From NCBI GenBank assembly GCA_021807065.1, contig JAKAPO010000012.1, forward strand, positions 1-19,491: DNA of 19,491 nt. The letters are read 5' to 3'. The position numbers and the translations under genes are program-made. The DNA is from a bacterium. GTDB lineage: Bacteria; Vulcanimicrobiota; Vulcanimicrobiia; Vulcanimicrobiales; Vulcanimicrobiaceae. The notes beneath the pieces are model-generated. The model saw only the letters and a program-made list of their open reading frames with translations. It did not search any database and was not told the origin of the DNA. Shown here one piece after another: positions 7,408 through 12,779 of the stretch (positions are counted from its first letter, which is position 1; the number at the start of each line of letters is the position of its first letter).

Positions 7408-8487
7408 TTATGAACCATAAATGGTGTGGCATTTCTTGATCTTGCCAAGGATCGTCTTCGCTGACTTCGTCCAAACGAATGGCTTGGCGTGAGCGTTGTA
7501 CTCATCTACGAAGGCCGCAATCGCCTTGACGAGACGAGGAACGCTCGGAAACGAGCCACGCCGAATGCGCTTGCTCGTGATTTCGGAAAAGAATCGCTCG
7601 ACGGCATTCAGCCATGAGGAGCTGGTCGGCGTGAAATGAACGTGGAAGCGCGGGTGCTGCTCGAGCCAGGCACGCGTGGCCGCGTGCTTGTGGGTAGCGT
7701 AGTTGTCCATAATGATGTGAACATCGAGCCGCTTGGGCACGTCGCGGTCGATATGCTTGAGGAACGCGATGAACTCGACGTGGGTATGATGCGGCTGACA
7801 ATGTTGAAGAACCTTGCCGCTCAACGTGTTGAGTGCCGCAAACAGGGTCGTCGTGCCATTGCGCCGGTAGTCGTGGGTTTGCCGTGCCGGGAGACCGGGG
7901 CGGATCGGCAGCATCGGAGCGGTCCGCTCCAACGCTTGTGTTCCGCTCTTTTCATCGACGCTGAGAACGACGGCGTTTGTGGGCGGATTCATGTACAGGC
8001 CGACGACATCACGAAGTTTTGCCGCGAACTCGAGGTCCTTGCTGAACTTGAACGTTTCCCACCGATGCGGCTTGAGATTGTGCGCGCGCAAAATACGCTG
8101 CACGGTGCTTGCTCCGATTCCAAATCGTTCGGCCAACGCTCGCGAACTCCAGTGCGTCGCGTTCCTCGGAGGACCTTTGAGCACCGTCTCGACGATCTTG
8201 GCGGCAGTTGAATCGCGAATCTCTCGCGGCCGGCCTCGCCCCGGCGCATCACCCAGAACGCTCGCAAGGCTACGCCCCTCAAAGCGCCGCCGAATGTCCG
8301 CGACGCGTTGGCGCGAGATGCCCATCCTGCGAGCGATCTCGGCGTTCGAAACGCCTTTTGCGGCATCAAGCACGATACGCGCTCGCTTCGTCGTACGCTG
8401 AGCGGTGGTCGGTTTGGATAGAAGCCTGACGAGTTCTCTTCGAACCTTTGGCTTGATTTTGAGTGGCCGAGCTGGAGGAAGCGGCAT
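7408..8487 (-). CDS. IS630-family DDE transposase, copy 2
   Basis: This 359-residue homologue of copy 1 aligns along its whole length, with substitutions scattered throughout. They include residues in the first helix-turn-helix region and about a dozen between 20 and 110. The DDE residues are conserved at D178, D261 and E297. Unlike copy 1, its stop codon (TAA, 7408-7410) lies inside its own terminal repeat, so translation does not depend on the target site. It is full length and potentially active. The ATG lies 5 bases after the predicted -10 element. Confidence 0.93.
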   Translation of the reverse strand: MPLPPARPLKIKPKVRRELVRLLSKPTTAQRTTKRARIVLDAAKGVSNAEIARRMGISRQRVADIRRRFEGRSLASVLGDAPGRGRPREIRDSTAAKIVETVLKGPPRNATHWSSRALAERFGIGASTVQRILRAHNLKPHRWETFKFSKDLEFAAKLRDVVGLYMNPPTNAVVLSVDEKSGTQALERTAPMLPIRPGLPARQTHDYRRNGTTTLFAALNTLSGKVLQHCQPHHTHVEFIAFLKHIDRDVPKRLDVHIIMDNYATHKHAATRAWLEQHPRFHVHFTPTSSSWLNAVERFFSEITSKRIRRGSFPSVPRLVKAIAAFVDEYNAHAKPFVWTKSAKTILGKIKKCHTIYGS

Positions 8488-8492
8488 GATTC

Positions 8493-8521
8493 ATTGTAGC
8501 ACAAAGCCGCCGCGTTAGCAA
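8493..8521 (-). promoter_or_regulatory. Predicted promoter of IS630 transposase copy 2
   Basis: The minus strand reads TTGCTA (8516-8521), a 17-base spacer, TACAAT (8493-8498), then 5 bases to ATG. The hexamers and both spacings match copy 1 while the spacer is GC-rich and different, so the hexamers appear to be what is conserved. Confidence 0.6.
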
Positions 8522-8624
8522 CGCCATTTATGATTCATAACACTGATATGGAAGGGTGCTTGTCAAGGGGTTTGGATCGAGTTTTCTTGAGCATGTTTCT
8601 CCCTTCGGTCGGTTGATGGTGGGG

Positions 8625-8649
8625 GGTTGAGGGCATCGGTCAACGGGCG
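8625..8649 (+). repeat. Left arm of a 25-bp inverted repeat in the IS110 non-coding end
   Basis: This segment (GGTTGAGGGCATC followed by GGTCAACGGGCG) is the reverse complement of 8804-8828 at 23 of 25 positions. One of the two mismatches would be a G-U pair in RNA. The arms enclose 154 bases holding the proposed guide loops. Confidence 0.85.
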
Positions 8650-8803
8650 GCCTGCGGTACTCGACGGTGGATCAGACTGATATTCGCGGGTCTTGAGCCG
8701 CATGACATTGATTCGTCGGGGAGCTGCCTCGGTCTAGTAGCGCGCGTTCGCAGAGCTTAGCGCATAGTGTGGATCGAGGATTCTCCTTGCCGTTGTTCGA
8801 GAT

Positions 8804-8828
8804 CGCCCGCTGATCGATGCCCTCAACC
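8804..8828 (-). repeat. Right arm of the 25-bp inverted repeat in the IS110 non-coding end
   Basis: It pairs with 8625-8649. It begins 12 bases downstream of the transposase stop (8841-8843), so a transposase transcript reading through would enter this stem directly. Confidence 0.85.
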
Positions 8829-8840
8829 TCCTCCTTGTTG

Positions 8841-9992
8841 TTATGCCGCGGATTCGAGTGCGTGCGAAGCGTTGATAACCTGGCCGATCGCCCAGACGAA
8901 GCCGAGCATCTCACGAGCGACGGCCACGACTGTTTGCGGGCGAGACTTGCCCCGCGCGGTCAGGTGGCAATACCGTTTATACAAGCGTTGCTGCGCATTC
9001 CAGGCTACCGCGCATGCCTGCGGGTTCACTCCGCGCTGACGTTGACGTAGCTGTGGCGTGTGCGCGGGCCGATGTCGACTGTGCCAGGCCGCTTCGACCA
9101 TCACGCGCCGTAAGTGGGCGTTGCCGTTTTTGGTGATGTTGCCGCGGCGCGTTCGTCCGCCGCTGCTATGCTCGGATGGTACCAACCCAGCGTAGGCCAT
9201 CAACTGACGGGGCGTTTCAAACCGGCCGATGTCGCCGACTTCGCTCACGATCGTCACGGCGGTGATGAGCTTGATTCCGCGCATCGCTTGCAAGGCGGCA
9301 ATGGTCTGGGCATGCGCTGAGCTCTGCGCGCGCGCCGCGAGCTCGTTCTCCAAACGCACGATGCGCTGGCCAATCTCCTCGAGGTGGTGCCGATACTCGT
9401 TGAAGACCAGCTCTTGGGCAGGGTCTTGCCAGCGCAGGCTATCGAGCCAGTGACAAAAGCGTCCTGACCACGCCCGAACGCCGGCGGGCGGTGTGAGCCC
9501 GTTGCGCAGCAAGAGCTTGCCCAACCGGTGGCGTGCGCGCAGCCGGTCTTCGACGGCATCCTCGCGGGCGCGAACCAAATCGCGCAGCGCCTCGTGCTGC
9601 TCGTCTGGGACCCAAGTGGCGGTCAGTTCGCCGCTGCGGAGCAAACGTGCCAGCGCCAAGGCGTCGCGACGGTCGGTTTTGATACGGTCACCAGGCTTGC
9701 GCGGGATCAGCGAGGGCGCGACGATGGTGCACGCGATCTTGAGCCGCTGTAAAAAGCGGTAAACGACGTATCCGCACGGGCCGGCCTCGTAGCAGACTTG
9801 CAGCATCGAGGGCGGACCGAGCTTACGCAGCATCTTGCGCAGCTCGTCGGGGTCATTGTGAATCACTCCCAGCGAGCGAGGTGCCGCTATGCCTCGGTCC
9901 GCGACGGCCACGGCAATCGTCTCCTTATGGACGTCCAGCCCGACGAACTTGTCGGCTTCACGCTGGCGGGTAGATGCGGTATTCTTGCTCAC
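8841..9992 (-). CDS. IS110-family DEDD transposase/recombinase
   Basis: This 383-residue recombinase has the two-part IS110 layout. The N-terminal RuvC-like DEDD domain has D20 (FVGLDVHKE), E69 (CYEAGPCG), and D107 and D110 (KTDRRDALA). The C-terminal Tnp domain has helix-hairpin-helix-like AMRGIKLITA (about 236-245) and the GLVPSEHSSGGRTRRGNITKNGN segment (about 269-291), whose serines S276/S277 include the likely nucleophile. A longer frame to 10121 exists, but GTG 9990-9992 is preferred: it sits just after an AAAGGGA-like site, and family homology begins shortly after it. It is full length with no frameshift. Upstream codons would run out past the element end, which argues against the longer form. 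Confidence 0.93.
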   Translation of the reverse strand: MSKNTASTRQREADKFVGLDVHKETIAVAVADRGIAAPRSLGVIHNDPDELRKMLRKLGPPSMLQVCYEAGPCGYVVYRFLQRLKIACTIVAPSLIPRKPGDRIKTDRRDALALARLLRSGELTATWVPDEQHEALRDLVRAREDAVEDRLRARHRLGKLLLRNGLTPPAGVRAWSGRFCHWLDSLRWQDPAQELVFNEYRHHLEEIGQRIVRLENELAARAQSSAHAQTIAALQAMRGIKLITAVTIVSEVGDIGRFETPRQLMAYAGLVPSEHSSGGRTRRGNITKNGNAHLRRVMVEAAWHSRHRPAHTPQLRQRQRGVNPQACAVAWNAQQRLYKRYCHLTARGKSRPQTVVAVAREMLGFVWAIGQVINASHALESAA

Positions 9993-10114
9993 AGCCGGTC
10001 CCTTTCGTGTGTAGCTCTGTCGAGTCGACTGATCCCGACAACCTACGTTTTCGCGAATGGGGCCGGTGCTGACTTTCTTACGGTCCGGCCCTTCCATATT
10101 GTCTAGTTCGCGCA

Positions 10115-10429
10115 CTAACACTTGCCCGTACCATGGTGCATATTGATTTCGCTGTCCACGCCGAGGTTCGTGAGAACCTCGGTGAGTCTCTCCACCGAGA
10201 ACGTGCGACCTTGGCCGCGGGAAATCCGCGAAATGTCCGACTGAGCGAGCCCCACGAATTCCACGGCTGCGGTTTGGTTCATGTTGCGGTGTTTGATTTC
10301 GTGGTTAACGGCACGCATGAGAGCGGCTTTGATCTGGCGTTCCTCGGGGTTGGGTAAGCCGAGATCGGCGAAAACGTTTCCGCTCCCGACTTCGAATTCG
10401 CCTTCTTGTTCATGACTCTTGCTTTGCAT
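10115..10429 (-). CDS. XRE-family antitoxin-like DNA-binding protein (HigA type)
   Basis: This 104-residue protein matches the pattern of HigA-type antitoxins that follow DUF891/Gp49-like toxins. It has an acidic N-terminus ending FEVGSGNVFADLGLPNPEERQIKAALMRAV (about 13-42), then a helix-turn-helix (MNQTAAVEFVGLAQSDISRISRGQ, about 50-73) and the closing TFSVERLTEVLTNLG. It would bind its own promoter and neutralise a toxin. The ATG at 10427-10429 overlaps the 3' remnant of that toxin by 20 bp, the usual arrangement. Since the toxin is truncated, it is now an orphan antitoxin or a repurposed regulator. Its stop TAG (10115-10117) lies 10 bp from the IS110 end, so the insertion left it intact. 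Confidence 0.85.
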   Translation of the reverse strand: MQSKSHEQEGEFEVGSGNVFADLGLPNPEERQIKAALMRAVNHEIKHRNMNQTAAVEFVGLAQSDISRISRGQGRTFSVERLTEVLTNLGVDSEINMHHGTGKC

Positions 10430-10529
10430 GATGTTCCCTTGCCCATTTCAAGCGGTGTTCGACCCGCTCGAGGTCGGTTTTGGGAGTGGCGATCCCCTTT
10501 TTCGAATATCTACTCGGCGACAAAGCATA
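10410..10529 (-). pseudogene. 3' remnant of a HigB-type (DUF891/Gp49-like) toxin gene
   Basis: Directly upstream of, and overlapping, the antitoxin gene, one frame encodes YALSPSRYSKKGIATPKTDL followed by ERVEHRLKWAREHHAKQES and TGA (10410-10412). This resembles the C-terminus of phage Gp49-like/HigB toxins (a KKG-IATPK segment followed by a basic amphipathic helix). Family members are about 110-120 residues long, but the ssb terminator (10573-10600) begins only about 45 bp further upstream, so the N-terminal two thirds and any promoter are missing. The match is from memory of the family and is weaker in the first ten residues, which may be scrambled. A functional toxin is very unlikely. Confidence 0.55.
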
Positions 10530-10572
10530 CTTGTCTGAAGCCGGCGCAGATAGACTCCGAAATGCAGCGATA

Positions 10573-10600
10573 AAAACGCCCCGTGCTCACGGGGCGTTTT
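10573..10600 (-). terminator. Rho-independent terminator after ssb (possibly bidirectional)
   Basis: AAAACGCCCCGTG (10573-10585) is perfectly complementary to CACGGGGCGTTTT (10588-10600), giving up to 13 paired bases with a very small loop. On the minus strand the stem ends in a run of five T (10576-10572), as expected for transcripts leaving ssb, whose stop is 56 bp upstream. TTTT at 10597-10600 would serve the other strand. Confidence 0.9.
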
Positions 10601-10655
10601 CGCTTGTCGTTATTGATGCCGTCGCGGCATTTCGGATTTTCCTCGCATTTCAGCG

Positions 10656-11099
10656 TCAGAACGGGATTTCGTCGTCGAGGTCGTCGCCGAACGCGTCACC
10701 GGCGCCGCCCGGGGGCGTTGGTGCGCGCGATCCGACGGAGGCGAACTCTTCTTCGCCGGTGCTTCCCGGCGGCGCGCCGTCTCTGCGTCCGCCAAGCATC
10801 TGCATGTTGTCGATGACGACTTCCGTGGCCTTGCGCTTGTTACCGTCCTTGTCGTCGTAAGAGCGTATGACCAGACGCCCTTCGACAAGCGTCGTCTGCC
10901 CTTTTTTCAAATAGGTGTTGCACGTCTCGCCCAAGCGATCCCACGCAACGATGTCGACGAAGGTTGTCTCTTCTTTGTTGCGCGGATTGTTGACCGCGAG
11001 CGAGAACTTCGTTACCGCCTTTCCGGAGGCGGTATATCGAATCTCGGGATCGCGAGTCAGGTTGCCGACCAAGATGACGCGGTTATAAGACCCTGCCAT
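10656..11099 (-). CDS. ssb: Single-stranded DNA-binding protein
   Basis: SSB coats single-stranded DNA in replication, recombination and repair, and recruits partners through its C-terminal tip. The 147-residue protein has the OB fold at 1-105 (YNRVILVGNLTRDPEIRYTASGKAVTKFSLAVN, FVDIVAWDRLGETCNTYLKKG, LVEGRLVIRSYDDKDGNKR). A short flexible Gly/Pro/Glu-rich linker follows, ending in the acidic tip DDEIPF, which matches the family consensus. The start ATG (11097-11099) is preceded by a purine-rich AAAGAGAGAG stretch, a modest Shine-Dalgarno. It lies 86 bp downstream of rpsF on the same strand and ends at a strong terminator, so rpsF-ssb is a two-gene unit here; the rpsR and rplI genes that often follow are absent. 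Confidence 0.96.
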   Translation of the reverse strand: MAGSYNRVILVGNLTRDPEIRYTASGKAVTKFSLAVNNPRNKEETTFVDIVAWDRLGETCNTYLKKGQTTLVEGRLVIRSYDDKDGNKRKATEVVIDNMQMLGGRRDGAPPGSTGEEEFASVGSRAPTPPGGAGDAFGDDLDDEIPF

Positions 11100-11185
11100 G
11101 TTTCTCTCTCTTTCGCTAAATCACAAACCTCGTACCACGTACCGTAGCGGATCGTTGTGCCAGGGGCCGGGCACTTTGCAAACCT

Positions 11186-11533
11186 CTAGGATTCTGCGAC
11201 TTCCGGTTCCGAGGCCTGCGCCGCCATCGCCATCTGTGCTATCGCCTGGCGGTCGAGGCGAACCAGCAGCTCGCGGACGACGTCCTCGTGCAGCTTGAGC
11301 TGCCTTTCAAGTTCTTTGGCGGCAGCCGGCTCCGCGCTGAAGCGCATCGCGACGTAGAAACCGTCCTTCGCGCTACCGACCTCGTAGGCTAAGCGCTTCT
11401 TCCCCATCTTCTCGATGGAGCCGACCTGGCCGCCCTGGCCCCGCACGATCTCTGCGATGGCGTTGGCTCGCTCCTCGGCTTCGCTGTCTTCGAGGCCGGA
11501 GCGGAGAATATAGGTAATCTCGTATTCACGCAT
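11186..11533 (-). CDS. rpsF: 30S ribosomal protein S6
   Basis: The 115-residue protein begins MREYEITYILRSGLEDSEAE and contains the typical GGQVGSIEKMGKKRLAYEV (about 34-52) and FYVAMRFSAEPAAAKELERQLKLHEDVVRELLVRLD, with a short Ala/Glu-rich tail. S6 binds the 30S platform together with S18. The start ATG (11531-11533) follows GGGGGCT rather than a clean Shine-Dalgarno. It is divergent from the RND adaptor gene across 55 bp, which must hold the promoters of both units; no convincing -35/-10 pair was found there. Confidence 0.96.
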   Translation of the reverse strand: MREYEITYILRSGLEDSEAEERANAIAEIVRGQGGQVGSIEKMGKKRLAYEVGSAKDGFYVAMRFSAEPAAAKELERQLKLHEDVVRELLVRLDRQAIAQMAMAAQASEPEVAES

Positions 11534-11588
11534 AGCCCCCGTACTCTAGCACTCTCAGCAGCCTCGAAGGAAGACCCGCTACAAAACT

Positions 11589-12779
11589 ATGCGTAGATCA
11601 TTGCGCAACCGTCTGATCCTCAGCCCTATCTTCGTGGCTGCCGGCGTCGCTTTGACCGCCTGCGGGAGGCAGCATAGTAGGGAGGCGCCTCCGCCCTATG
11701 TAGCAACCACAGTTGCCCGAGCCGGTACCATCCAGCCTTTCTCGGAACTTGCCGGTATCATCGCTCCCTACGAGAACGTCGCGATTCAGACGACCCTCGT
11801 TGAGCCGGCCGACGAGGTTTACGTTCAAGAGGGCGACGCGGTCCGGCGCGGTGAGGTTCTCGCCCAGCTCGATACCGCGGACCTCCAAGCGCAGCTCGCA
11901 TCCGATGAGGCCAACGCCTCGCACGCCTATTATCAAGGCGGCCTCAGCATCTCGCAGGGTCAGAACGCTCTACGGCAGGCGGAGACGACGCTTCAGACCG
12001 ACGCACACAACCTCGCACGCGACCGGGCCCTGTTCCGCCAAGGATACATCTCGACTCAGGCGTACGACGCCCAACTGGAGACCGTCCGTAACGATCAGCA
12101 GACCGTTGATACCGACAGGGCGAACGTCGCGGCAAACGGTTCCCTCGGCGGCGCTGGGCTGCAAGCGTCCTCCATCGAGCAGGCTCGCGCCGCGGCGCAA
12201 CAAGTGCGCGTTCAAATCGCAAAGGCGACGATCGTCTCTCCGATCGACGGCGTCGTCGTAAATCGCAACCTCAACCCCGGTGAGTATCCGGGCAATCGCC
12301 AAATTTTCACGATTCAGCAGGTCGATCCGGTCTTCGCGATCGTCCACGGCTCCGGAGCGCAGATCGCACGCATAACGTACGGCGCGCCGGCGCGCGTGAC
12401 CGTCAGCGATCTCCGCAACTTGAGCTATCGCGGCACGGTCGCCGGCGTGCTCAACCAGATCGTGCCGGGCTCGACGGATTTCGTCGTGAAGATCCTGCTG
12501 CAAAACCCTCGGCGACTACTGCGCCCTGGCATGACCGTGCAGGCCGCCGTGAGTTTGCCGCCGCTGCGCGGCATGCTCATTCCCGAAACGGCCTTTACCG
12601 ACGAGAATCACACGACGATCATGACCGTCGACCGGCGGAGCGTCGTTCACGTCGCACAGGTTACCGAGGTAGGGAACGACGGCGTGACGTCGGTCGTCGA
12701 CGGCGTCCCCGCGGGAACGCGCGTCGTGACCAACGGACTCTCGAGCGTCGGCAACGGCGAGAGAGTCTCGACGCGATGA
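11589..12779 (+). CDS. RND efflux periplasmic adaptor (membrane fusion lipoprotein)
   Basis: This 396-residue HlyD/AcrA-family adaptor links an inner-membrane pump to an outer-membrane channel. It has a lipoprotein signal, with a basic start (MRRSLRNR), a hydrophobic core and the lipobox LTAC with Cys25. Next comes a lipoyl half-domain (EPADEVYVQEGDAVRRGEVLAQLD, about 72-95), an alpha-helical hairpin (about 96-210), the second lipoyl half (KATIVSPIDGVVVNRNLNPGEYPG), a beta barrel and a membrane-proximal domain ending GLSSVGNGERVS. The start ATG (11589) is preceded by AAGGAAG about 14 bases upstream, a long spacing. The stop TGA (12777-12779) overlaps the pump gene as ATGA. No local regulator or TolC gene is visible. 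Confidence 0.92.
   Translation: MRRSLRNRLILSPIFVAAGVALTACGRQHSREAPPPYVATTVARAGTIQPFSELAGIIAPYENVAIQTTLVEPADEVYVQEGDAVRRGEVLAQLDTADLQAQLASDEANASHAYYQGGLSISQGQNALRQAETTLQTDAHNLARDRALFRQGYISTQAYDAQLETVRNDQQTVDTDRANVAANGSLGGAGLQASSIEQARAAAQQVRVQIAKATIVSPIDGVVVNRNLNPGEYPGNRQIFTIQQVDPVFAIVHGSGAQIARITYGAPARVTVSDLRNLSYRGTVAGVLNQIVPGSTDFVVKILLQNPRRLLRPGMTVQAAVSLPPLRGMLIPETAFTDENHTTIMTVDRRSVVHVAQVTEVGNDGVTSVVDGVPAGTRVVTNGLSSVGNGERVSTR

Larger units (their letters stand above)
7405..8543 (-). mobile_element. IS630-family insertion sequence, copy 2 (1139 bp), right end split from its TA by IS110
   Basis: The terminal inverted repeats are GTGTTATGAACCATAAATGG at 7405-7424 and CCATTTATGATTCATAACAC at 8524-8543, with one mismatch. 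The left TA (7403-7404) is the same dinucleotide that bounds copy 1. At the right end only the T (8544) is present; the matching A is at 10105, on the far side of the IS110-family element. This is direct evidence that IS110 landed exactly in this IS end. The transposase is intact. Confidence 0.92.
8625..8828 (-). ncRNA. Candidate bridge RNA of the IS110/IS1111-type element
   Basis: This is a proposed guide RNA read in the transposase direction from the non-coding end of the element. Two hairpins have flanking segments that match the expected DNA partners. (1) Target loop, 8770 down to 8734: ACACT (equal to target plus core, 8540-8544), a GC-rich stem-loop, then ACTAG, whose complement CTAGT equals core plus target at 10103-10107. 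(2) Donor loop, 8709 down to 8677: AATGTCA (close to ATTGTCT at the element end 10098-10104), a 4-5 bp stem-loop (8685-8702), then ATATCAG, the exact complement of CTGATAT at the other element end (8543-8549). The order matches the bridge RNA of IS621. A 25-bp inverted repeat closes the structure. Individual matches are short, and transcription is not shown. Confidence 0.5.
8545..10104 (-). mobile_element. IS110-family (IS1111-type) insertion sequence (1560 bp)
   Basis: The element has an 11-bp perfect subterminal inverted repeat, ATATGGAAGGG (8546-8556) and CCCTTCCATAT (10089-10099). These lie unequally from the ends (1 base on the left, 5 on the right), a known trait of the IS1111 group. 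The boundaries come from the flanks: CT occurs at 8543-8544 and again at 10103-10104, and deleting 8545-10104 restores an intact IS630 end (ACACT joined to AG). CT is the known core dinucleotide of IS621, a bridge-RNA-guided member of the IS110 family. It carries one transposase gene (minus) with a long 296-bp non-coding region downstream of it and a short one of about 110 bp upstream. Confidence 0.88.

Noticed and set aside
8672..8914. An 80-codon minus-strand frame overlapping the IS110 transposase end.
   Set aside because: It has no recognisable domain and spans the structured non-coding region, which fits an RNA better.
9993..10121. A 43-residue extension of the IS110 transposase.
   Set aside because: It would begin outside the element, past the CT core at 10103-10104, and family homology starts after GTG 9990-9992.
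11534..11588. Specific -35/-10 boxes for the divergent rpsF and RND adaptor promoters.
   Set aside because: Candidates such as TAGAGT or TACAAA lack a well-placed partner hexamer, so no site is called.
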